Source: QZLE01 sp033852075
GTDB taxonomy: Bacteria; Pseudomonadota; Gammaproteobacteria; QZLD01
DNA: 64,000 bases
Reading direction: 5' to 3'
Assembly (NCBI GenBank): GCA_033852075.1
Contig: JAWSVC010000022.1
Coordinates: 1 to 64,000, forward strand
Part shown: positions 25,332 to 33,381 of the stretch, piece by piece
Layout: each line of letters begins with the position of its first letter
How positions within the stretch are numbered: position 1 is the stretch's first letter
The notes under the pieces: generated by a model
The model's input: only the letters and a program-made list of their open reading frames with translations
Database searches by the model: none
What the model was told of the DNA's origin: nothing
Position numbers and translations under genes: made by a program

Positions 25332-27007
25332 TTTTGTTGTTTCCTTAAATTGGCAACTGCTTGTTCCAACCCTTTTTCAGATTTTTCTTTGCCCCATTCA
25401 TCCCAGAAATTCACTGTAGCACTATTGGGTTTGATTTTAGGTTGATCTATTTGAACACGGCTTGGCAAAAGAGACGCATCTCCCACAATCAAACCTTCAC
25501 CAATATCAAGTATCGGTAGCATTTCAGAAAAATCGCCAAGGTTATCTGGAAAAAGACGCTTGATTACATTTTGATCGTCAGGATTGGTTAAACGCATCGC
25601 AATGAAGTTTCCGCACTGGCTCAAAACGGTTTTGTTCACATCTGACGGACGTTGACTGATCACTACCAACGAAAGCCCATATTTTCGTCCTTCCTTGGCA
25701 ATTCGTTCAAAGCTGGCTAATCCCTTTTCTTCCATACTGCCTTTCAAGTTAGCAGGTATGTAAAGGTGGGCTTCATCGCAGAACAATGCAACAGGATGTC
25801 TTTTGTCTTCATCTATCCATTGCTGAACCGAGAAAACAATCCGCCCAATCAATCCTGAAATCAATGGAAGAATATCTGAAGGCACTTCTGAAAAATCTAT
25901 GATTTTGAGCCCTTTCTCATTTCCGAAATCTAAGAACTTATTAACGAGTGAGTTCATCCAGTCGTAATTCAATAGTTTCTCATCAGAACTGAAAATAAAA
26001 TTCAATCGCTTGTCAGTTTGCTTGCTTTTTAGGCGTTGAATAAAACGAGTCAGTTTCCCATGGAGCGGCCCTTGCTTTTCTGTCCTTGCCCCAGGAACCA
26101 TTTCAGTGTCTTTTTCCTCAAGAGAAGATAGCAGTTTACTTATTTCATATGGAATAGGACTTTCAACAGTAAAGTTATCAAGCACATCTTGCTTGTTTTC
26201 AGCTTCAAGCTTCTCCTTCTTATATTGAATAATCAGATCAAAAAGGGCACGCGATTGATTGGGAGCGTTACTGTCGCTGCGATCAAGCAATAGGGACTCA
26301 ATTTCTTCATACGAAAGAAGCCAATACGGTAGAAATATGATTTTATCATCATCCGATCTATCAGATGGTCCGGCAATTTTTAGAAGTGTGGTATTTGGGA
26401 GTTCCGCAAGTGGTTTGTATTCACCATGTAAGTCGAAAACCAAGCTGTTAATCGATTTTAGCTTAGTTGCTTTTTCAAGGATATTTGCAACAGTCCATGA
26501 TTTGCCTGAACCGGTTCCTCCAACAATGACAGCATGCCTCTGAAAAAACTTGTTTCCATCTAAATTCGCATCTGATTCATCAGAAATCGTGTATTTACCA
26601 ATCTTCAATGGATTCTCGCTAGTAGCCGAAATAATACCCATAAAATCTGCAAGATCATCCCCTTGTAAGAGAAAGCAATCGGCATTAATGCTCGGTACAG
26701 TATTGAGTGTTCGTTTGAAAATATTCCGTTCTGTTCCACTCGCTTCAACGAGAGTTCCAACAAGATTTACTCGCATGAGATTTTCGATAATCAAATCCGG
26801 TTCTGATGCGTCATCTATCTTTTCAGAAACTGCCTTTCTCATTATTTTGGAAATAAGGCCAATAATTTTTTCACCCGTTTTAGTAGAGCGAATTTGGACA
26901 ATCTGATTGATCTGAACACTATTCAGCAGTTCTTCTTTATCGACTTTTACGGAAATATTTCCTGTATCTACACTTTGAACTTTTCCAATTAAGCTATTTG
27001 TATCCAT
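25328..27007 (-). CDS. HerA-type ATPase of a SIR2-HerA defence system
   Basis: 559 aa. An N-terminal HAS-barrel-like beta domain (about residues 1-90) precedes a HerA/FtsK-type motor: Walker A GGTGSGKS (163-170), DLHGEY, Walker B ALFCDEAH, and the sensor segment ISQRPSDVNKTVLSQCGN. HerA proteins form hexamers, and in SIR2-HerA (Nezha) defence they assemble with the NADase and are needed for protection. The gene begins 1 base after the SIR2 stop and overlaps the next gene as ATGA. Confidence 0.92.
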   Translation of the reverse strand: MDTNSLIGKVQSVDTGNISVKVDKEELLNSVQINQIVQIRSTKTGEKIIGLISKIMRKAVSEKIDDASEPDLIIENLMRVNLVGTLVEASGTERNIFKRTLNTVPSINADCFLLQGDDLADFMGIISATSENPLKIGKYTISDESDANLDGNKFFQRHAVIVGGTGSGKSWTVANILEKATKLKSINSLVFDLHGEYKPLAELPNTTLLKIAGPSDRSDDDKIIFLPYWLLSYEEIESLLLDRSDSNAPNQSRALFDLIIQYKKEKLEAENKQDVLDNFTVESPIPYEISKLLSSLEEKDTEMVPGARTEKQGPLHGKLTRFIQRLKSKQTDKRLNFIFSSDEKLLNYDWMNSLVNKFLDFGNEKGLKIIDFSEVPSDILPLISGLIGRIVFSVQQWIDEDKRHPVALFCDEAHLYIPANLKGSMEEKGLASFERIAKEGRKYGLSLVVISQRPSDVNKTVLSQCGNFIAMRLTNPDDQNVIKRLFPDNLGDFSEMLPILDIGEGLIVGDASLLPSRVQIDQPKIKPNSATVNFWDEWGKEKSEKGLEQAVANLRKQQK

Positions 27008-27008
27008 A

Positions 27009-27971
27009 TCACAGAACCTCCATAAACTTTTTAAGTTGCCAATATTCGCTATCTAATATTTGCACTTCTGCCGTATCATCTTTGCCAATTTTAGTTATAA
27101 CGGATGTCTTTTTTATTGTTTCATTTTCTTCTAACAAGACATATTTCTGAGCTTCTTTTAATTCATTGCGGCAGCTATCGGTAATCTTTTTTGTGATCAG
27201 CACCAAAGGCGTTCCGCTGTTAACTTTTTCTTTGATTTTCGGCGTTAAATGCTCATCATTGAACCCAAATCCCACTACAAGGAAACTTTGCGCACTATCA
27301 ATCAAGGCATCTGACTTTTGAATTAAGTCACGATACGGATTTTGATATGCTTCCTGATATTTATTTTTCCCAGGGGAGATGATTAAAGGTTCACAATCAG
27401 CATGATCAACCATTAGGTATCGACTATTGCTGCCCACTTTAAACCAACTCAATGAGCCGTGTACTTTTATTAAATTTGTAATATTTTGGCCTTTGAAATG
27501 AATGTTGTTGAAAAGAGAAAATTCTCTACCTATGAATCCATCAGAGAAGGGAATGTTGTAGTATCCCATTACATACTCAAGAACCCGGTCATAATTAGTG
27601 GTAATGATGTTCACGACCTGCGGATGTGCTGATCGGAATTTTTCAATCATGTTTTTTATGGCATCAAATTCCGTCATTTCAGATTTTAGCAGCTTGCTAA
27701 TAATTTCTTTTTCTGAATAATTAACGGTATTCCAAATAACCTTTCTGATTTTTGGCATTTGTAATTCATATTCAGTTTTACCTAGTTCAATCTCCAGATT
27801 TTCATCCGTAGGGTTAAAGTTTTCTATTTCAGTTTTCAATGCCCGATTCAGAGCCCCCATTGTCGGAAGCCCGAAGGGAACCGTTGCCCCGGAACCCCAA
27901 ATTATGACAGGCGGATTTTTCAAAAATTTCTGAATCGTTGAAAATATTTTTTCTTCCGATTCGTCACTCAT
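27009..27971 (-). CDS. SIR2-family NADase of a SIR2-HerA defence system
   Basis: 320 aa. The SIR2 nucleotide-binding motif appears as GSGATVPFGLPTM (Gly26 onwards), ITTNYD holds the conserved Asn126, and KVHGS holds the catalytic His171; a C-terminal VGFGFNDEHL motif is also typical of bacterial SIR2 effectors. Relatives hydrolyse NAD+ upon phage infection and stop growth. GGGAGG lies 7 bases before the ATG, inside the upstream small ORF, whose TGA overlaps the ATG. Together with the HerA gene this matches the two-gene Nezha organisation. Activity is inferred from motifs. Confidence 0.92.
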   Translation of the reverse strand: MSDESEEKIFSTIQKFLKNPPVIIWGSGATVPFGLPTMGALNRALKTEIENFNPTDENLEIELGKTEYELQMPKIRKVIWNTVNYSEKEIISKLLKSEMTEFDAIKNMIEKFRSAHPQVVNIITTNYDRVLEYVMGYYNIPFSDGFIGREFSLFNNIHFKGQNITNLIKVHGSLSWFKVGSNSRYLMVDHADCEPLIISPGKNKYQEAYQNPYRDLIQKSDALIDSAQSFLVVGFGFNDEHLTPKIKEKVNSGTPLVLITKKITDSCRNELKEAQKYVLLEENETIKKTSVITKIGKDDTAEVQILDSEYWQLKKFMEVL

Positions 27972-28108
27972 AACTCAACCTCCCATCCATAACCTGCGAC
28001 AGAGCCGGACAATGCAGTGTCGAACTCATCAGCAGAATAAGAGAAGCCGCATCCGGTTACCAGTGCGGTCCCTAATCGGTAATTGATGGTTCCGGTGGCA
28101 ATGGTCAT
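27968..28108 (-). CDS. 46-codon small ORF coupled to the SIR2 gene
   Basis: ATG at 28108 has an excellent ribosome-binding site (GGAGGTAAC about 7 bases upstream). The ORF runs 46 codons and its TGA overlaps the SIR2 ATG as ATGA. The peptide begins MTIATGTINYRLGTALVTG, has a single Cys at residue 20 and no membrane helix. I do not recognise it. It could be a leader that couples SIR2 translation, a small inhibitor or sensor of the NADase, or a leftover of the replaced restriction genes. Confidence 0.55.
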   Translation of the reverse strand: MTIATGTINYRLGTALVTGCGFSYSADEFDTALSGSVAGYGWEVEL

Positions 28109-28190
28109 GCAGTTACCTCCGCTTTGGTCTTTTTAGAAAGAAGTGTCACTGATAGATTATACAAGATCACATTCTCCGCCTCTCTATTGC

Positions 28191-28308
28191 CACATGCTTA
28201 TATTCGTAAGATTCAACACTACCGCGCAGTTTATTGCGCAGAATCCCAAAGAGTTTCTTCAAAACTTTTTTGTTTTTTATTGGTTGTTTTTTTTGGTTTC
28301 TTAACCAT
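28191..28308 (-). pseudogene. Frameshifted remnant of hsdM (type I methyltransferase), 5' end
   Basis: ATG at 28308 opens a Lys-rich start followed by SFEETLWDSA, then a stop after 25 codons. One extra base restores NKLRGSVESYEYKHV in the next frame, down to 28191. SFEETLWDSANKLRGSVE-type sequence is the hallmark N terminus of HsdM. After KHV the similarity ends. The rest of hsdM and hsdS is missing, and the SIR2-HerA cassette occupies the space up to the regulator and hsdR remnant. Confidence 0.75.
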
Positions 28309-28563
28309 TGCAGTCCCTTATTTTGAAGGTATGCGGAGTCATATCATTCCATCTTGATAGATAAGTTTAACTGATATTAGATTTATTGCATTAACAGAAT
28401 AATTGGCGCAGTTAGCAAAACAGAAGACATGCTGTATTCGATAGTTTTTCTATTTAATCACAAAGAAAGCTAAAGCCTATGCTGATCAAACAAACAAAAC
28501 AACAACATCATCAGTATATATTATTGATTTTAAAACTTTTTAAAATGATTAAAAACACATTAA

Positions 28564-28648
28564 TGGTACCGAGGGTCGGACTCGAACCGACACTCCCGAG
28601 GGAAACGGATTTTGAATCCGTCGCGTCTACCAATTCCGCCACCCCGGC
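28564..28648 (-). tRNA. tRNA-Leu (anticodon CAA)
   Basis: An 85-base class II tRNA with a long variable arm, read on the minus strand. The acceptor stem begins GCCGGGG, the anticodon loop is TTCAAAA (anticodon at plus 28614-28612), the T arm contains GGTTCGAGTCC and CCA is encoded at 28566-28564. Its 3' end faces the defence island, the usual side for tRNA-associated insertions. Confidence 0.96.
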
Positions 28649-28693
28649 ACATCAATTTGGTAATTATGAGAGTTCAAATTACCGAATCGCTAG

Positions 28694-28721
28694 AGTATAA
28701 GCCTTTTTTTTTATTGATCAA
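28694..28721 (-). promoter_or_regulatory. Promoter of tRNA-Leu
   Basis: On the minus strand TTGATC (28721-28716), a 16-base spacer and TATACT (28699-28694) lie about 45 bases upstream of the mature tRNA. Confidence 0.65.
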
Positions 28722-28784
28722 GGGGTCGATAGTTGTTTTTTATCCTGATACTATCGCATCCTATTTAAAAGAATCGCTCAAACC

Positions 28785-29819
28785 ATGAAAACTCAAGACT
28801 TTATCTATAATTTACCGGAAGAATTAATTGCGCAGGAAGCTCTTGCTGATCGCAGCAAAAGTCGTCTATTAACGGTTAATAAAGAAACCAAGCAGATTGA
28901 AGACAAGACTTTTGCTCAAATAATAGATTATCTAAGACCAAACGATATCCTGATATTCAATAATACCAAAGTAATTAACGCTCGTATGTTCGGTAAAAAA
29001 GAAACCGGAGGCAAGCTCGAGATTTTGGTTGAGCGAGTTCTTAATGATAAAACCGTTTATGCTCATATCAAATCAAGCAAGTCACCTAAGCCTGGAGCTA
29101 ATCTGATTTTGGAGGAAGAAGTTTCTGTTACCGTACTTGGGCGTAAAGACGAACTATTTTACATCGAATTCAATAGCGAACAATCAGTTTTGGAAATACT
29201 GGAGCAATACGGACACGTCCCTCTTCCCCCTTATATTGAACGAAATGACAGAGAAGATGATAAAAGTCGCTATCAAACAGTATTTGCTGAAACCCCTGGT
29301 GCAGTGGCTGCTCCCACGGCAGGACTACACTTTGATGAAGAAATAATTGCTGCAATTTCCGAGTTAGGGGTTGAAATTGGCTGCGTTACCCTCCATGTAG
29401 GAGCTGGGACCTTTCAACCTGTGCGCGTAGATGACGTAAAAAATCACAAAATGCACTCAGAGCTAGTAGAAGTTTCCGAAGATGTATGTGAACAGATAGC
29501 AAAAGCTAAAAATGCAGGAGGCAGAGTAATTGCCATAGGCACCACGGTGGTAAGAAGCCTGGAATCAGCTGCTAAGAACGGTGTATTAACGCCATATAGC
29601 GATGAAACCGATATTTTTATTTACCCAGGCTATGAGTTTAAGGTGGTGGATGCACTGTTAACTAATTTCCACTTACCGGCTTCTACATTGCTTATGCTGG
29701 TTTCTGCCTTTGCTGGCAAAGAAATGAGTGGAAAGGCGCTAATAATGCAGGCATATGAACATGCAGTTGCAGAAAAATACAGATTTTTCAGTTATGGCGA
29801 CGCGATGTTTATTTATTGA
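28785..29819 (+). CDS. queA: S-adenosylmethionine:tRNA ribosyltransferase-isomerase
   Basis: 344 aa, family length. It starts MKTQDFIYNLPEELIAQEAL, with the typical QueA motifs GGKLEILVERV and AAPTAGLHF. It transfers the ribosyl moiety of SAM onto preQ1 in tRNA to give epoxyqueuosine. It is followed by tgt, the enzyme for the preceding step, with a repeat-containing gap of about 100 bases between them. Confidence 0.96.
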   Translation: MKTQDFIYNLPEELIAQEALADRSKSRLLTVNKETKQIEDKTFAQIIDYLRPNDILIFNNTKVINARMFGKKETGGKLEILVERVLNDKTVYAHIKSSKSPKPGANLILEEEVSVTVLGRKDELFYIEFNSEQSVLEILEQYGHVPLPPYIERNDREDDKSRYQTVFAETPGAVAAPTAGLHFDEEIIAAISELGVEIGCVTLHVGAGTFQPVRVDDVKNHKMHSELVEVSEDVCEQIAKAKNAGGRVIAIGTTVVRSLESAAKNGVLTPYSDETDIFIYPGYEFKVVDALLTNFHLPASTLLMLVSAFAGKEMSGKALIMQAYEHAVAEKYRFFSYGDAMFIY

Positions 29820-29837
29820 TTTTTTATAAAATAAGGT

Positions 29838-29896
29838 GATTTCGACTTCGCTCAATCGACTTATTTTTTCTGGATACCGGCCTGCGCCGGTATGAT
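29838..29896. repeat. Dispersed intergenic repeat in the queA-tgt gap
   Basis: The stretch contains TTCGACTTCGCTCAA and, at 29874-29893, a perfect hairpin ATACCGGC-CTGC-GCCGGTAT followed by GA. The same two modules occur in the element at 20484-20687, so this is a member of the same family. It abuts the tgt start region. Confidence 0.6.
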
Positions 29897-29921
29897 GAAC
29901 GAAAACAAACAAAAGAACACG

Positions 29922-31019
29922 ATGGAATTTAAAACATTTAATACAGACGGTGCAGCACGTAGAGGGCAACTCAAATTTGACCGCGGCACCATTGAAACCC
30001 CTGCCTTTATGCCGGTTGGCACTCAAGGTACGGTTAAGTCTGTTTCGCCTGAAGAGGTAAAAGACCTTGGCGCTGAAATCATCCTTGGCAACACCTTCCA
30101 TTTAATGCTAAAACCTGGCACCAAGGTTATCAATGCCCATGGCACCCTACATGATTTTATGAACTGGGATAAGCCTATCCTAACTGATTCCGGAGGCTTT
30201 CAGGTTTGGAGTCTTGGCGAACTCCGCAAAATTGAAGAAAAAGGGGTTACCTTTAAATCTCCTGTCGATGGCAGCAAGATCTTCTTGGGCCCAGAAGAAT
30301 CAATGCAGGTTCAACGAGAACTCGGATCAGACATAGTCATGATCTTCGATGAATGCACTCCATACCCGGCAACAGAAACAGAGGCTCGGGATTCAATGGA
30401 GCTTTCGCTACGCTGGGCCAAACGTAGCAAAAATGCTCATGCAGACAATCCATCTGCCCTATTTGGCATTGTTCAAGGCGGCATGTACCCTGACCTGCGC
30501 AAGATATCTATAGACGGGCTAAAAGAAATCAGCTTTGATGGCTACGCCATTGGCGGGCTTTCGGTTGGCGAAACTGAAGAAGAGCGTCTTTATGTTCTTG
30601 ATAACCTAATGCCACATATGCCACAAGATAGACCAAGATATTTGATGGGAGTTGGTAAACCTGAAGATATTGTAGAGGCAGTACGACGCGGAGTAGATAT
30701 GTTTGACTGCGTAATGCCTACCCGCAATGCACGCAACGGCCACTTGTTTACTGAAAACGGGGTAATACGCATCCGCAATAGTAAGTACCAATTCGACACC
30801 AAGCCATTGGATGAAAATTGTCAATGCTACACCTGTCGCAACTATTCAAGATCTTATCTACGCCATCTTGATAAAACCAATGAGATGCTAGGGGCAAGGC
30901 TAAACACAATTCATAACCTGCATTATTATCAATTTTTAATGCAACAGCTCCGTGATGCAATCGCTAATGAACGATTAGAAGATTTTATTAAGGAATTTTA
31001 TGAAAAACAAAGGCAATAA
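29922..31019 (+). CDS. tgt: tRNA-guanine transglycosylase
   Basis: 365 aa from ATG 29922 (MEFKTFNTDGAARRG), preferred over an ATG ten codons upstream that lies in the dispersed repeat. Motifs are the catalytic Asp in LTDSGGFQVWS and the nucleophile region VDMFDCVMPTRNARNG, with a CQCYTC zinc site and a C-terminal His. It exchanges guanine-34 for preQ1 in tRNAs with GUN anticodons. It lies in the conserved queA-tgt-yajC-secD-secF run. Confidence 0.96.
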   Translation: MEFKTFNTDGAARRGQLKFDRGTIETPAFMPVGTQGTVKSVSPEEVKDLGAEIILGNTFHLMLKPGTKVINAHGTLHDFMNWDKPILTDSGGFQVWSLGELRKIEEKGVTFKSPVDGSKIFLGPEESMQVQRELGSDIVMIFDECTPYPATETEARDSMELSLRWAKRSKNAHADNPSALFGIVQGGMYPDLRKISIDGLKEISFDGYAIGGLSVGETEEERLYVLDNLMPHMPQDRPRYLMGVGKPEDIVEAVRRGVDMFDCVMPTRNARNGHLFTENGVIRIRNSKYQFDTKPLDENCQCYTCRNYSRSYLRHLDKTNEMLGARLNTIHNLHYYQFLMQQLRDAIANERLEDFIKEFYEKQRQ

Positions 31020-31092
31020 TCTGGTCAATATGGCATAATATCGACCAATTTTTACCGGATTTTTTACAGTTTATAACAAAGAGAGATTAACT

Positions 31093-31419
31093 ATGGATTT
31101 TTTCATATCAAATGCATACGCAAGCGGTAGTGGTGGTTCTGGCGAGAATGGTTTCGGCTTGATCTTGATTCTGGTAATGGGTGTTGCCATGTACTTCCTA
31201 ATGATCCGCCCACAGCAAAAAAAGATGAAAGAACACAAAAAGCTTCTTGAAAGCCTTAATAAAGGCGACGAGATTGTTACCAGTGGAGGCATCCTTGCTA
31301 AAGTCAAAAGTGTTGGTGACAACTTTGTAACTGTTGACCTTGGTAATGAAGTTGAGATCAAACTGCAAAAGCAGTCGATTTCTGCAGTATTACCCAAAGG
31401 AACTATAAAAAACGCTTAA
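31093..31419 (+). CDS. yajC: Sec translocon accessory subunit YajC
   Basis: 108 aa. One membrane helix (about residues 16-36, LILILVMGVAMYFLMIRPQQKK) is followed by a cytoplasmic KxHKKLLESLNKGDEIVTSGG domain. YajC forms a complex with SecD and SecF, encoded just downstream. AGAGAG precedes the start. Confidence 0.95.
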   Translation: MDFFISNAYASGSGGSGENGFGLILILVMGVAMYFLMIRPQQKKMKEHKKLLESLNKGDEIVTSGGILAKVKSVGDNFVTVDLGNEVEIKLQKQSISAVLPKGTIKNA

Positions 31420-31482
31420 TTTAACCTTAATAATAAGGCTCTAAATTATACAAAATGGAAAAACGATAAAAAGGGTTGTTTC

Positions 31483-33366
31483 ATGATAAATAAGTACCCA
31501 CTTTGGAAGTACATTCTGATTGCGCTGGTTGTTATTTTTGGTGCTATCTATGCTCTTCCCAATCTTTATGAAGATGACTTTGCAATTCAGATAAGCAATA
31601 CATCAATATCGGCCAAATTAACACCTGCCTCTGTTACTAAAATAAAAGAGGTTGTAAAGGGGCTTGAAACACAACCCAAAGCGGTTGATTACAGTGAAAA
31701 AATGGTATTGTTGCGCTATAGCGACTCAACAGAGCAGCTTAATGCCAAGGCCATTATAACGAAGGCTCTGGCAAAAGAAGATCTAAGTATCACCCTTAAT
31801 ATCGTTTCTAATACTCCACCATGGCTAAAATCCATGCATGCACTTCCAATGCAGCTTGGTCTTGACCTGCGCGGAGGCATTCACTTTTTAATGGAAGTTG
31901 ACACCCAGGCAGCCATTACCAAGCGTTTAGAAACAGCCTATAGCGAATCAAGACGCCTACTTCGCTCTGAAGGAATTCGCTACCGCAAGGTTAACTTGAA
32001 AAAAGATGGTATCGAAATGATCTTCGCAAAAGAAGACTTACTTGATCAAGCCTATTCAACCCTGAAGTCTGAAGCAGAATTTACTGACTTTAAATTAGCC
32101 TCTTCTACAAATCAGGAAGGAAAATTTATTCTTACCGCAGGTATGGATGAACAAAGTATTAAAGCAATCACCGAAAGCGCACTAAGAAAAAATATTACTA
32201 TCTTACGTGAACGTGTAAATAAAATTGGTGTTGCAGAACCAATCGTTCAAAGACAAGGTAAAAATCGTATCGTAGTTGAGCTTCCTGGCATTCAGGATTC
32301 TGCCATGGCGCGCACCTTTATAGGTACCACGGCAACCTTGGAATTCAGACTTGAAGATCAGGAAAACGACGCTTTTGTTGCTAAAGAAACAGGGGTAATT
32401 CCTTCAAAATCTAAACTCTACTTTATGAAAGGTAATAAACGTCGCCCGGTTCTACTGCAAAAAGAGATCATGCTTACCGGTGAATATATAGAGAGTGCAA
32501 GCTCTGCTATAGACTCTCAAACTGGTCTACCTATCGTAAACATTCGCCTTAACCAAACTGGTGGCAGCAAATTTTACGAAGCCACACGTGACAACGTAGG
32601 CCGTCCAATGGGAACCGTATTCTCCGAAGATGTTTACATAGGCAAAGAAGTTGTTGATGGAGAAACCAAATGGATTACCAAAAAGAAAGAACAGGTAATC
32701 AACGTTGCTACCATCCGCGATGCACTTAGCACCAGATTCCAAATTTCAGGAATTGATTCCATGGAAGAGGCTCACAATCTGGCAAAACTTCTTGAAGCCG
32801 GTTCTCTTGCTGCTCCGATCTACTTTGTAGAGGAACGTACTGTTGGACCATCAATGGGCGAAAAGAATATTGAGAAAGGCAAATTAGCTGTAACCATAGG
32901 TTTCTTGCTTGTTGTTGTATTTATGATTATTTATTACAGAGCATTTGGCCTAGTTGCAGACATTGCGCTGTTTCTCAATCTGGCTCTTATGGTTGCCTTA
33001 CTATCCATATTCCGAGCCACGCTAACTATGCCAGGTATCGCAGGTATCGTACTGACTGTTGGTATGGCCGTTGATGCTAACGTACTTATATTTGAAAGGA
33101 TAAGAGAAGAATTGCGCAATGGATTAAGCCCACAGTCAGCTATCGACTCTGGTTATGACAAGGCATTCTGGACTATCTTTGATGCTAACTTAACAACATT
33201 TATTGCAGCAATACTTTTATTCAGTTTTGGTACTGGTCCGATCAAAGGATTTGCAGTAACGCTATCAATTGGTATTGCCACATCCATGTTTACAGCGACA
33301 ATGGGCACCAGAGCTATTGTTAATCTGGCCTTTGGTGGTCGTAAAATTAAATGGCTGTCTATATAG
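31483..33366 (+). CDS. secD: Protein translocase subunit SecD
   Basis: 627 aa. An N-terminal membrane helix precedes a large periplasmic domain (about residues 30-455) with the LGLDLRGGIHFLMEVD motif, then a C-terminal RND-like membrane bundle of five helices with GMAVDANVLIFERIREE. SecD and SecF use the proton motive force to pull proteins through SecYEG on the periplasmic side. It lies 15 bases before secF. Confidence 0.97.
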   Translation: MINKYPLWKYILIALVVIFGAIYALPNLYEDDFAIQISNTSISAKLTPASVTKIKEVVKGLETQPKAVDYSEKMVLLRYSDSTEQLNAKAIITKALAKEDLSITLNIVSNTPPWLKSMHALPMQLGLDLRGGIHFLMEVDTQAAITKRLETAYSESRRLLRSEGIRYRKVNLKKDGIEMIFAKEDLLDQAYSTLKSEAEFTDFKLASSTNQEGKFILTAGMDEQSIKAITESALRKNITILRERVNKIGVAEPIVQRQGKNRIVVELPGIQDSAMARTFIGTTATLEFRLEDQENDAFVAKETGVIPSKSKLYFMKGNKRRPVLLQKEIMLTGEYIESASSAIDSQTGLPIVNIRLNQTGGSKFYEATRDNVGRPMGTVFSEDVYIGKEVVDGETKWITKKKEQVINVATIRDALSTRFQISGIDSMEEAHNLAKLLEAGSLAAPIYFVEERTVGPSMGEKNIEKGKLAVTIGFLLVVVFMIIYYRAFGLVADIALFLNLALMVALLSIFRATLTMPGIAGIVLTVGMAVDANVLIFERIREELRNGLSPQSAIDSGYDKAFWTIFDANLTTFIAAILLFSFGTGPIKGFAVTLSIGIATSMFTATMGTRAIVNLAFGGRKIKWLSI

Positions 33367-33381
33367 GTTGGAGGAAAGATA

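Noticed and set aside
23337..28648. Direct attachment-site repeats marking an integrated element
   Set aside because: I looked for the tRNA-Leu 3' end on the far side of the island and saw only a match of about seven bases, which is not meaningful. No integrase gene is present.
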